Assembly: GCF_019430945.1 (NCBI RefSeq)
Contig: NZ_JAHYCB010000006.1
Coordinates: 124,001 to 188,000 of the forward strand
Source of the DNA: Neorhizobium populisoli
Lineage (GTDB): Bacteria; Pseudomonadota; Alphaproteobacteria; Rhizobiales; Rhizobiaceae
Length of the DNA: 64,000 bases
Direction of reading: 5' to 3'
Part shown: one piece after another, positions 57,299-64,000 of the stretch
Layout of the letters: the number at the start of each line of letters is the position of its first letter
Numbering within the stretch: the first letter of the stretch is position 1
Program-made: the position numbers and the translations under genes
Notes under the pieces: generated by a model
Told to the model about the DNA's origin: nothing
The model's database searches: none
Seen by the model: only the letters and a program-made list of their open reading frames with translations

Positions 57299-58332
57299 CA
57301 GGACTTAGGTGTCGCGCCCTTCAGCAGCGAGTCAAGCTGCGCATCGGTCAACTCCACCTGATAGAAGAGCTTGAAGAACTGTTTGACGTCGCCTTTCAGA
57401 TCGACCGTGAAGGCCTTCGGGTAAAGCAGCGCTTCCAGCCAGCGCACCCCGATCAGGCGGTTGACGCCCGGAGGCGAGTCGAACCAGCCGAAGGGCATGG
57501 ATGGAGTCGGATAAACCTTGCCGTCCTTCACTGCGGCGATATTGGCCCAGAGCGGATCGGTCTTGGCGGTCTGCGCGAATTTCGGCGAGGCGGCGAGGAT
57601 GACCTGCGGGTTCCAACCGAGGATCTGTTCCAGCGACACGTTGGTCAGCCCGCCCTTGCCGGCAGCTGCGGCAACGTTCGTCGCGCCGACCGCGCCGAGG
57701 ATTTCGAGATTGATCGAGCCGGCGAGGCCCGTCTCCAGACCTTCCGGGCCGCGGCCGTAATAGACCTTCGGGCGCTCGGCTTCCGGCACCTTGGCGATAC
57801 CGTCGTTCAGCGTCTTCAGCGTGGTTTCCGCATAGGTGGCAAGTTCGCCGGCGCGGGCGGAAACGCCGAGAAGATCACCCACCAGACGCAGGGTTTCCGG
57901 TGTCTTGGCGAAGTTGCCGTCGATCAGGATATAGGGGATGCCGGTCTGCTGCTGCACCTTGTCGGCGAGCGAAATATAGGTGTCATTGACCGTGCCAACA
58001 TCGATGATGATATCCGGCTTGGCGGCGAGCACAGCTTCCATGTTCGCCGTGCCGCCCTGGCCCGTCAGACGGCCATAGGTCGGCAGATCGCGGACAGAAG
58101 GCATCAGGAATTCCTTCTGCTCCTTGGTCGGCTCCTGCACCCAGCCGGTCAGCTTTTCCGGCGCCAGGACATAGGCCAGAACGGCGGCCGGCGGGCCGGC
58201 GGTCAGCACGCGGCTGATCTTTTCCGGAATTTCGACGGTACGGCCGCCGGCATCCTTGAAGGGCCTGGCGACGGCCATGCCGGCGAAAACGGTCAGAAAG
58301 GCAATTGAGACGGTGCCGAGCAATTTCAGCAT
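57298..58332 (-). CDS. ABC transporter periplasmic substrate-binding protein (FecB/MolA-like)
   Basis: A 344-residue class III binding protein with a signal peptide (LGTVSIAFLTVFAGMAVA, no lipobox Cys). The core shows RTVEIPEKISRVLTAGPPAA, AKPDIIIDVGTVNDTYISLA and LGAVGATNVAAAAGKGGLTN. Ligand class is uncertain: ferric chelate or molybdate/tungstate. The start codon and its AAGGGGGAG Shine-Dalgarno are locked in a perfect 13-bp stem, suggesting translational control of the whole operon. It is the first gene of the four-gene unit ending in trmO. Confidence 0.9.
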   Translation of the reverse strand: MLKLLGTVSIAFLTVFAGMAVARPFKDAGGRTVEIPEKISRVLTAGPPAAVLAYVLAPEKLTGWVQEPTKEQKEFLMPSVRDLPTYGRLTGQGGTANMEAVLAAKPDIIIDVGTVNDTYISLADKVQQQTGIPYILIDGNFAKTPETLRLVGDLLGVSARAGELATYAETTLKTLNDGIAKVPEAERPKVYYGRGPEGLETGLAGSINLEILGAVGATNVAAAAGKGGLTNVSLEQILGWNPQVILAASPKFAQTAKTDPLWANIAAVKDGKVYPTPSMPFGWFDSPPGVNRLIGVRWLEALLYPKAFTVDLKGDVKQFFKLFYQVELTDAQLDSLLKGATPKS

Positions 58333-58365
58333 AGTGGGCTCCCCCTTGAAATGGAGCCCACTATG
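58330..58365 (-). promoter_or_regulatory. Hairpin enclosing Shine-Dalgarno and start codon of the binding-protein gene
   Basis: CATAGTGGGCTCC (58330-58342) and GGAGCCCACTATG (58353-58365) are perfect 13-bp inverted arms around a 10-base loop. In the minus-strand RNA the 3' arm holds the start codon, and the Shine-Dalgarno spans the loop and that arm. Folding would block initiation, as in riboswitch or RNA-thermometer leaders. The effect is inferred. Confidence 0.65.
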
Positions 58366-58369
58366 GCAT

Positions 58370-58397
58370 GCCGAGATATTTATGGAAATATCTCGGC
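58370..58397. promoter_or_regulatory. Second perfect hairpin/palindrome in the ABC operon leader
   Basis: GCCGAGATATTT (58370-58381) and AAATATCTCGGC (58386-58397) are exact 12-bp inverted arms with the loop ATGG. It lies 6 bp after the GST stop. Without a T-tract it is not a classical terminator. It could be an operator for a dimeric repressor, or a leader hairpin preceding the start-codon stem. Confidence 0.6.
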
Positions 58398-58403
58398 GAC
58401 AAA

Positions 58404-59105
58404 TCAGGCCGCCTGTTTGACCTCCGCAAGCGCCTCGTCAAGGCTTACATGGCCGAGGAATTTTCCGGTGGTCTTCGCCTCCTCCTCATGCTCGATCGCC
58501 CAGGCGAAACGCACCGCCGGGTCTTCCTGAAGCCGTTCGTAAAGCGCGTTCAGCGCCGGAAACTGCTTGCGGTCGACGACCTGATGGAAATCGTTCCAGC
58601 GGGCGATGCCGGCGAAATAGGCGTCGGCAAAACTCTTCTCGTCGCCGAGCAGCCACTGTCGGCCGTCGAGCAGCTTTTCGAGCTGCGCATGCGCCTTCTC
58701 CACCTTGCCGATGCCATAGGTCCGGATCGCTTCCTTCGCCTGCGGCTCCAGCTCATGTTCCAGCGTGTGCCAGAGCGGGCTGAAGGCGTTGAAGAAGCTG
58801 ATATTGAGGAACGCCAGCATCTGGTTCTGCCGGTCGAATTTTTCAGATTTCGGATCGAAACCAAAGCGATTGCTGCGGGCGGCAATGTGGTTGAGGATCG
58901 CCATGCTTTCGCTCATCACCCGGCCGTCCGGCAGCATCAGCGACGGTGTCTCGCGCACTGGATTGACCGGCGCATAGACATCGCTCGAGACGATACCCGG
59001 CATGTCGACGCGGCAGAGGCGGTAGGGTGCGCCCGTCCATTCGAGCGCCACGATCGAGCCGAAGGAACATCCTTCCGGCACGCCATAAAACAGGATCGAT
59101 GTCAT
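58404..59105 (-). CDS. Glutathione S-transferase family protein
   Basis: A 233-residue GST. The N-terminal thioredoxin-like domain has FYGVPEGCSFGSIVALEW, NPVRETPSLMLPDG and the SESMAILNHIA glutathione-binding motif. The C-terminal helical domain includes EKLLDGRQWLLGDEKSFADA. ATG 59105 is used rather than GTG 59108, behind AAGGAAA. It is divergent from a LysR gene that probably regulates it. It detoxifies or isomerises an unknown electrophile. Confidence 0.88.
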   Translation of the reverse strand: MTSILFYGVPEGCSFGSIVALEWTGAPYRLCRVDMPGIVSSDVYAPVNPVRETPSLMLPDGRVMSESMAILNHIAARSNRFGFDPKSEKFDRQNQMLAFLNISFFNAFSPLWHTLEHELEPQAKEAIRTYGIGKVEKAHAQLEKLLDGRQWLLGDEKSFADAYFAGIARWNDFHQVVDRKQFPALNALYERLQEDPAVRFAWAIEHEEEAKTTGKFLGHVSLDEALAEVKQAA

Positions 59106-59212
59106 CACGTCATTTCCTTCTCAGTTTTCGGATGACGTGAATATGATTTCATGGACGATGCGACGGTAGATGCCGATATTGCGCTCTTAAGTCCACAAAT
59201 CTGGAAGATGAT

Positions 59213-60109
59213 ATGACTGTCCCGCTCAACCTCAACGACCTGCATTTTTTCGTTCAGGCGGTGGAGCATGGCGGCTTTTCCGCGGCGGGCCGCCGGCTCG
59301 GCGTGCCGAAATCCACCGTCAGCAAACGCGTGGCGGAACTGGAGGAGCGGCTCGGCGTGCGGCTGATCCAGCGCACCTCGCGCAGCTTTTCGCTGACCGA
59401 TCTCGGCCGGGATTTCTTTCAGCATGCGCAGGCCTCGGTGATCGAAGCGGAGATGGCGGAGGCGATCGTGCGCACCCATCTTGGCGAACCGACCGGCACC
59501 GTGCGGATGACGGCGGCCGTGCCGACGGCGCAGTTCCTCATTGCCGACCAGCTGCCCGAGCTTTCAAGGCGATATCCGAAGCTGACGCTGTCGCTGCATG
59601 TCAGCGACCGCTTCGTCGATATCGTGCAGGAAGGTTTCGATATCGCAGTGCGCAGCCATCAGGCGCCATTGCCGGATTCCAGCCTGCTGCAGCGAAAGCT
59701 GGCGACGCACCCGTTCTTTCTGGTGGCCTCGCCGGATTTCATCGAAGCCCATGGAGCGCCGCAGCGGCCGGAGGACGTCGCCGATTATCCGGCCATCACC
59801 GCCGGTCTCGACGATACGATCTGGCGGATGGTTTCGACCGAAGGCGAAGAGGTCTCCATAACCCCCAAACCTGTCATCGCTGCCGACGAACCGATGGTGA
59901 TGATGAAGGCGGCACTTGCCGGCCTTGGTCTCGCTTTCCTGCCGACTTCGGTCTGCCATGACGCGCTGGCAGAGGGCCGGCTCGTCCGCCTCCTGCCCGA
60001 GTGGACGGCCGGCAGCATCACCACCACGATCCTGATGCCGCACCGGCGCGGCCAGCTTCCAGCGGTGCGTGCCGTCGTCGATTTCCTCACCGAACGGATC
60101 GGCGGCTGA
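59213..60109 (+). CDS. LysR-family transcriptional regulator
   Basis: A 298-residue LysR regulator: LNDLHFFVQAVEHGGFSAAG, the HTH GRRLGVPKSTVSKRVAELEE, and the co-inducer domain (VRMTAAVPTAQFLIAD, LAGLGLAFLPTSVCHDAL). It is divergent from the GST gene with 107 bp between starts, suggesting the GST as target. The dehydratase gene follows 61 bp downstream on the same strand. Confidence 0.88.
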   Translation: MTVPLNLNDLHFFVQAVEHGGFSAAGRRLGVPKSTVSKRVAELEERLGVRLIQRTSRSFSLTDLGRDFFQHAQASVIEAEMAEAIVRTHLGEPTGTVRMTAAVPTAQFLIADQLPELSRRYPKLTLSLHVSDRFVDIVQEGFDIAVRSHQAPLPDSSLLQRKLATHPFFLVASPDFIEAHGAPQRPEDVADYPAITAGLDDTIWRMVSTEGEEVSITPKPVIAADEPMVMMKAALAGLGLAFLPTSVCHDALAEGRLVRLLPEWTAGSITTTILMPHRRGQLPAVRAVVDFLTERIGG

Positions 60110-60170
60110 CGGGCCTTTCCTTTCCTCATCCAAGCGGATACCCATGGCAATCCATTCGAAAGAGGCTCCC

Positions 60171-61115
60171 ATGTCGACCGAAACTCTCGTCACGCAAGAC
60201 CGCATTGCCGAGGCTGAAAAGCTGATCCGCCCCTTCATCCGCCGCACGCCTGTCATGCGCGTCGATATGAGGGATTTCGGAGCGGTCGCCATGCCGGTCG
60301 ACCTCAAGCTGGAGCTTCTGCAGCATTCCGGTTCATTCAAGGTGCGCGGTGCGTTCACCAGCCTGCTGACGCGGGAAGTCCCGGCGGTCGGTGTCGTTGC
60401 GGCTTCGGGCGGCAATCATGGTGCGGCAGTGGCTTACGCCGCCCGCGAGCGCGGCGTGCCGGCCCATATCTTCGTGCCGAGCGTCGCTTCGCCGGCCAAG
60501 ATCGACAAGATTCGCTCCTATGGCGCAGAACTGGTGGTCGGCGGCGACCGTTATGCGGATGCACTGGCGGCCAGCGAAATCTATGTGGAGAAGAGTGGCG
60601 CATTGCCGATCCATGCCTATGACCAGGCCGAAACGATGATCGGCCAGGGCACGCTCGGCAAGGAGATCGAGGAAGACCTGCCGCAGATGACGACGCTGAT
60701 CGTCGCCGTCGGCGGCGGCGGGCTGATCGGCGGCGTCGCCTCCTGGATGCGCGGCCGGGTGAAGATCGTCGCGGTGGAATCCGACGGTGCTCCGACGCTT
60801 TACGAAGCCTTCAAGGCCGGCAAGCCTGTGGATGCGCCCGCCGGCGGTATCGCAGCGGATTCGCTGGCGCCGAAACAGGTCGGGCAGATGATGTTCCCGG
60901 TCGCGCAGAAATTCGTCCAGCCACCGATCCTGGTCACGGACGAGGATATCCTCAACGCCCAGAAGGCCCTTTGGTCCGGTGCTCGGCTGGTGACAGAGCC
61001 GGGCGGGGCGGCCGCCTTCGCGGCGCTGCAGTCCGGCAAATACGTGCCGGGCCCGGACGAAAAGGTCTGCGTGCTCGTCTGCGGTTCGAACACGACGGCC
61101 GTCAATTTCGGCTGA
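60171..61115 (+). CDS. Threonine/serine dehydratase-like PLP enzyme
   Basis: A 314-residue fold-type II PLP enzyme that probably deaminates threonine or serine to a 2-oxoacid. The PLP Lys is in QHSGSFKVRGAFTSLL, followed by the substrate loop ASGGNHGAAVAYAARERG and the phosphate-binding VAVGGGGLIGGVASW. The C-terminal regulatory domain is absent, so it is the short catabolic type; threo-3-hydroxyaspartate or serine racemase activity is possible. Two ATGs compete, 60144 and 60171; 60171 has GAGGC before it. Confidence 0.85.
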   Translation: MSTETLVTQDRIAEAEKLIRPFIRRTPVMRVDMRDFGAVAMPVDLKLELLQHSGSFKVRGAFTSLLTREVPAVGVVAASGGNHGAAVAYAARERGVPAHIFVPSVASPAKIDKIRSYGAELVVGGDRYADALAASEIYVEKSGALPIHAYDQAETMIGQGTLGKEIEEDLPQMTTLIVAVGGGGLIGGVASWMRGRVKIVAVESDGAPTLYEAFKAGKPVDAPAGGIAADSLAPKQVGQMMFPVAQKFVQPPILVTDEDILNAQKALWSGARLVTEPGGAAAFAALQSGKYVPGPDEKVCVLVCGSNTTAVNFG

Positions 61116-61153
61116 GGCTTCCTTTCCGAATAGGCCGGCGATAAGGCTGCAAC

Positions 61154-61738
61154 ATGTTTCAGCTTCAGCAGCCGGCCATATTCGAGCAGGCCGTCAAGAA
61201 AAGTACATTTGCGGCCATCGCGCTTCCCGTCGAGACGGAGGACGAGGCGAAGGCCGCACTTGCCGCCCACGCCAAGACCGATGCAAACCACAATTGCTGG
61301 GCCTGGCGGATCGGCCAGGCCTATCGTTTTTCCGATGACGGCGAACCGAGCGGCACTGCCGGCAAACCGATCCTCGCGGCGATCGACGGCCAGGGCATCG
61401 ACAAGGCCATCGTCATCGTCACCCGCTGGTTCGGCGGCATATTGCTCGGCAGCGGTGGGCTTGTCAGGGCTTACGGCGGAACGGCGGCGGCCTGTCTGAA
61501 GGGCGCGGCGCTAGTCGAGGTGAAGCCTACGGTGCAGGGCGTCGTCAGCCTTGAATTCTCGGATCTGGCGCGGGTCAAGGCTCGACTGCAATCTCTTCGA
61601 GACGTAACGATTGTTGAAGAACGATTTCGAGAAACAGGCGCCGACCTCATCGTCCGCTTGCTGGAGACGGAAATTGATCAGGTTTCACAAATGGTTTCCG
61701 ATCTTACGAGCGGGCGGTCGGAATTGCGACTTACCTGA
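61154..61738 (+). CDS. YigZ/IMPACT family protein
   Basis: A 194-residue UPF0029 (IMPACT-like) protein. Diagnostic segments are KKSTFAAIALPVETEDEA, NHNCWAWRIG, FSDDGEPSGTAGKPILAAI and IVTRWFGGILLGSGGLVRAY, followed by a ferredoxin-like C-terminal domain (VQGVVSLEFSDLARVKARL). YigZ members bind nucleic acids or proteins; the bacterial role is unknown. ATG 61154 begins MFQLQQPA, 38 bp after the dehydratase stop. Confidence 0.88.
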   Translation: MFQLQQPAIFEQAVKKSTFAAIALPVETEDEAKAALAAHAKTDANHNCWAWRIGQAYRFSDDGEPSGTAGKPILAAIDGQGIDKAIVIVTRWFGGILLGSGGLVRAYGGTAAACLKGAALVEVKPTVQGVVSLEFSDLARVKARLQSLRDVTIVEERFRETGADLIVRLLETEIDQVSQMVSDLTSGRSELRLT

Positions 61739-61805
61739 GCCGGCGACGACAAAGGCGATTGCCTGGAAAGAAGCGCCCCGCCGCGACTACCCGAGCCAAA
61801 TCGAC

Positions 61806-62108
61806 ATGCTTGCCGAATTCGGCATCGAAGCGGAACATTATGAGGAAATAGGTTCTGAAAGTTATCGTTTCGAAAGCGCTGACGGTCGCGCCAAACTGCT
61901 CGTTACCTGGAGTCGCTGGGAACGTTTCTTCTCCGCGACCTACATGCTCAACCAACAGGAAATCTTCTATATCGATAGGAGCGATGTCGTCTCGATCACT
62001 ATTGTCTCCGAGCGTGGGGCGCAGATACTGAAAGTCTCATTCGAAGCCGGACGGCAATTGCCGGACTTGCAATTGTACGTGGAGCCGGTAGTTCGCCTTC
62101 GCTGGTGA
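61806..62108 (+). CDS. Hypothetical protein
   Basis: A 100-residue protein not recognised. The start MLAEFGIEAEHYEEIGSESY is followed by alternating beta-like segments (AKLLVTWSRWERFFSATYML, QEIFYIDRSDVVSITIVSE). The open frame reaches back into yigZ, but no good start was seen between 61739 and 61805, and the ATG at 61806 has only a weak ribosome-binding site. Composition fits a real small protein. Function is unknown. Confidence 0.5.
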   Translation: MLAEFGIEAEHYEEIGSESYRFESADGRAKLLVTWSRWERFFSATYMLNQQEIFYIDRSDVVSITIVSERGAQILKVSFEAGRQLPDLQLYVEPVVRLRW

Positions 62109-62247
62109 TCATGCTGTCTTGATGGATGAGGTCCTTGATCGGTCATACGCTTAACCTCATAGCGCAGCGAAAGTACATTCTGGGTTGGCTTAAAGATGCG
62201 GCGCAGGCTTCCGTATCCTTCGCTCGCCGAAAGCTGACCCCGACCGA

Positions 62248-62775
62248 CTATTCAGATGAGAACGGAACGGCCGGCCAGCCGACGGTCACATCGGCCTGCA
62301 CCGGGCGGTCCAGATAGGTGGAAAGCGCGATATAACTCTTAGTGCCGTGCACGCCCGGAACCGCGTGAATCTGGCCGAGCAGGAATTCCAGCGCCTGCGG
62401 GTTTTCCATCCGCACTTTCAGGATCATGCTCGCATCGCCCGCGACCGAATGCATTTCCTCGACTTCCGGAAAACGGGCGATCTGCATCAGCCTTTCGCTT
62501 TTGCCCCAGCCGGCCGCCTCCACATGCATGAAGGCCGTCAGCGGTTTGCCGACCGAAGTGCCGTCGAGCCTTGCCACGACATCGCGGATCACGCCGGATC
62601 GCTTCAACCTCCTGACCCGTTCATGCACGGCGGGCGGGGAGAGGCCCACCTTTTCTCCCAGCGCCGCATAGCTCTGGTCGGCATCGGCCGCCAGTGCGGC
62701 TAATATCTTTCGGTCGAACGCATCCAACGCCGCAGGTTCCCGCCGCTTTGGCCGAATGTCTTCTGTATTTTCCAT
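62248..62775 (-). CDS. Lrp/AsnC-family regulator
   Basis: A 175-residue Lrp-type regulator. The HTH is LDAFDRKILAALAADADQSY, GLSPPAVHERVRRLKRSGVI, and the ligand-binding RAM domain contains FPEVEEMHSVAGDASMILKV. ATG 62775 is preferred over the TTG at 62817. It is divergent from the RidA-like gene with 81 bp between them, so it probably regulates it and perhaps itself in response to an amino acid. Confidence 0.88.
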   Translation of the reverse strand: MENTEDIRPKRREPAALDAFDRKILAALAADADQSYAALGEKVGLSPPAVHERVRRLKRSGVIRDVVARLDGTSVGKPLTAFMHVEAAGWGKSERLMQIARFPEVEEMHSVAGDASMILKVRMENPQALEFLLGQIHAVPGVHGTKSYIALSTYLDRPVQADVTVGWPAVPFSSE

Positions 62776-62856
62776 TGGACCGGCTCTTCCGCTTTTCCGC
62801 CGAATAATCTTCGGCAAGATTGCGTTATCACCATATTAAATTCCAGAGGAACACCG

Positions 62857-63210
62857 ATGGAAATGATCATCAGAAATCCGCGGGACGGCATCTACGCGGC
62901 CACGCCAGACTATGTGCATGCCATGGAGGTGTGCCGGCCGGAACGGTTTCTGTTCGTCAGCGGCACGATGGGGCTAGATGGAAAAGGCGTCGCGGGCGCA
63001 ACGCTTGAAGACCAGTTGCGATTGATCTGGTCGAACCTGCGGCGCATCCTGGCCGAGGCCGACATGACCACGGACAATATCGTGCGGTTGACCAGCTATC
63101 TGCGCGACGTGGCCTATGTCGAAGCAAACCAGAACGCGCGAGTTCTGGCACTGGGAGACCGGCGCATACCGACGACTGCAATCGTCGTCGAAACGCTCAG
63201 CGACAACTGA
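62857..63210 (+). CDS. RidA-family (YjgF-like) protein, ending early at an in-frame UGA
   Basis: A RidA/YjgF-like protein of 117 residues ending ...VETLSDN. RidA family members hydrolyse reactive enamines such as 2-aminoacrylate. Motifs include FLFVSGTMGLDGKGVAGATL and RRILAEADMTTDNIVRLTSYL. Beyond the TGA (63208-63210) the same frame reads LVEIESIAAA then TGA at 63241, and VEIEAIA is the usual RidA C-terminus. The stop thus sits where a Trp (TGG) would be expected. The Arg typical of active RidA (PTR-x-x-V) reads PTTAIVV here. ATG 62857 follows AGAGGAACACCG. Confidence 0.8.
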   Translation: MEMIIRNPRDGIYAATPDYVHAMEVCRPERFLFVSGTMGLDGKGVAGATLEDQLRLIWSNLRRILAEADMTTDNIVRLTSYLRDVAYVEANQNARVLALGDRRIPTTAIVVETLSDN

Positions 63211-63246
63211 CTGGTGGAGATCGAGAGCATTGCCGCGGCGTGAAGC

Positions 63247-63280
63247 GGAATATCAGGCCGCCTTGGCGACCTGATATTCC
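63247..63280. repeat. Inverted repeat spanning the prfC stop codon
   Basis: GGAATATCAGG (63247-63257) and CCTGATATTCC (63270-63280) are exact 11-bp inverted arms around a 12-base loop. The right arm is the end of the prfC coding sequence and the left arm covers its stop and trailing bases. No T-run follows, so it is not a typical terminator. Confidence 0.5.
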
Positions 63281-64000
63281 TTGATCGCTACCATCTTGAT
63301 CGACGGGTAACGTTCCGCCTCATAGCGCAGCGAGAAGCTGTCCTGCGCCAGAAACACCGGATCGCCGTCGAGGTCGCGGGCGATATCGCCACGCTTGACG
63401 GTGAGGAATTTTTCCAGTTCGGCGGCATTGTCCGACGAGATCCAGCGGCAGACGGAGAAGCGGGACATTTCGAAGGAGACCGGCAGGGTATATTCGCCCT
63501 GAAGCCTCTCTTTCAACACGTCGAGCTGCAGCGCGCCGACGACGCCGACAATGGCGGGCGAGCCGTCTTCCGGCGAGAAGAGCTGCACGACGCCCTCTTC
63601 CGCCATCTGCTGCAGGGCTTCCTTCAGCTTCTTGGCCTTCATCGCATCTTCCAGACGCACGCGGCGGAGGATTTCCGGCGAGAAGTTCGGCACGCCCTGG
63701 AAGACCAGCGCCTCGCCCTCGGTCAGCGTATCGCCGATCCTGAGCGTGCCGTGGTTCGGGATGCCGACCACATCGCCCGCATAGGCGGTATCGGCCAGCT
63801 GACGCTGCGAAGCGAAGAAGAATTGCGGCGCGGTGAGACCAAGCTGCTTGCCGGTGCGGGCCAGCCGCGCCTTCATGCCGCGCTCCAGCTTGCCGGAGCA
63901 GATGCGGGCAAAGGCGATGCGGTCGCGATGGTTCGGGTCCATGTTCGCCTGGATCTTGAAGACGAAGGCGGTCATCTTGTCTTCCGACGCATGAACCTTG
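63253..64000 (-). CDS. prfC: Peptide chain release factor 3, C-terminal part (runs off the window)
   Basis: The last ~249 residues of RF3, the GTPase that recycles RF1 and RF2 from the ribosome. The frame stays open through base 64000, so the GTPase domain lies outside the window. Seen are FKIQANMDPNHRDRIAFARI, GIPNHGTLRIGDTLTEGE and QLFSPEDGSPAIVGVVGALQ, all typical of domains II and III. An internal ATG at 63975 is not the real start. The stop is embedded in an 11-bp inverted repeat. Confidence 0.94.
   Translation of the reverse strand, partial: KVHASEDKMTAFVFKIQANMDPNHRDRIAFARICSGKLERGMKARLARTGKQLGLTAPQFFFASQRQLADTAYAGDVVGIPNHGTLRIGDTLTEGEALVFQGVPNFSPEILRRVRLEDAMKAKKLKEALQQMAEEGVVQLFSPEDGSPAIVGVVGALQLDVLKERLQGEYTLPVSFEMSRFSVCRWISSDNAAELEKFLTVKRGDIARDLDGDPVFLAQDSFSLRYEAERYPSIKMVAIKEYQVAKAA

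Noticed and set aside
62126..62317. 63-residue plus-strand frame
   Set aside because: Overlaps the Lrp gene end and has no ribosome-binding site or recognisable sequence.
1..64000. tRNA/rRNA genes, CRISPR arrays, insertion sequences, prophage
   Set aside because: None seen by eye: no transposase or integrase genes and no regularly spaced repeats; tRNA genes would need a tRNAscan run to exclude fully.

Overview
The window is about 64 kb of a GC-rich chromosome with almost continuous, intact housekeeping genes. Gene content and order point to the Rhizobiales, most likely Rhizobiaceae (Rhizobium/Agrobacterium/Sinorhizobium relatives): murJ-glnD-mutS-maeB-olsB, lptC-lptA-lptB-rpoN-hpf-ptsN, grpE-hrcA-rph-rdgB-hemW, and dnaA-rpsT-(enoyl-CoA hydratase)-mutM-ubiE-ubiB. 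An ornithine-lipid acyltransferase gene, a malic enzyme fused to a phosphotransacetylase-like domain, RIME-like intergenic palindromes and clustered GANTC sites before dnaA fit the same assignment. Species cannot be named from the sequence alone.

Layout. 1-9.7 kb (minus strand): 5' part of murJ, glnD, then three probable accessory genes (a membrane AraC-type regulator and two GYF_2/RDD membrane proteins), then mutS. 9.8-18.3 kb: maeB, a Phd/VapC-type toxin-antitoxin pair with a palindromic operator candidate, olsB, a soluble hybrid histidine kinase, and an overlapping operon of two RNA methyltransferases plus lspA. 18.5-26.2 kb: a CoxG-like protein, a LapA-domain protein, ihfB, sppA, and the LPS-transport/sigma-54/nitrogen-PTS block. 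26.3-35.1 kb: an AraC regulator and exported hydrolase (probable insertion), heat-shock genes, rph, a VOC protein, rdgB, hemW, two palindromic repeat clusters, a methyltransferase and a LysE exporter. 35.2-42.3 kb: dnaA with a long upstream region, rpsT, enoyl-CoA hydratase, mutM, ubiE, ubiB. 42.4-54.3 kb: an ammonia-lyase-like protein without a normal MIO triad, two membrane/periplasmic proteins, an MFS/LysR pair, coaBC, a glutamine amidotransferase, otsB-otsA and a molbindin. 54.4-64 kb: an AT-rich orphan gene, a TrmO/FecCD ABC transporter operon, GST/LysR, a PLP dehydratase, a YigZ-like protein, an Lrp regulator, a RidA-like gene interrupted by an in-frame UGA, and the 3' part of prfC.

How the parts fit. 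LptC/LptA/LptB carry LPS across the periplasm; RpoN and PtsN link nitrogen status to transcription, with GlnD as the uridylyl sensor. MutS, MutM and RdgB protect the genome and nucleotide pool. UbiE and UbiB act in quinone synthesis. GrpE and HrcA belong to the DnaK/heat-shock circuit. OtsA and OtsB make trehalose.

Most worth a second look: the MIO-less lyase homologue at 42.4 kb; six GANTC sites plus a DnaA-box-like site upstream of dnaA; a hairpin that buries both the Shine-Dalgarno and the start codon of the ABC binding protein at 58.3 kb; the UGA-interrupted RidA-like gene at 62.9 kb; the AT-rich orphan at 54.5-54.8 kb; and RIME-like palindromes with compensatory stem changes. No tRNA, rRNA, insertion sequence, prophage or CRISPR array was seen.
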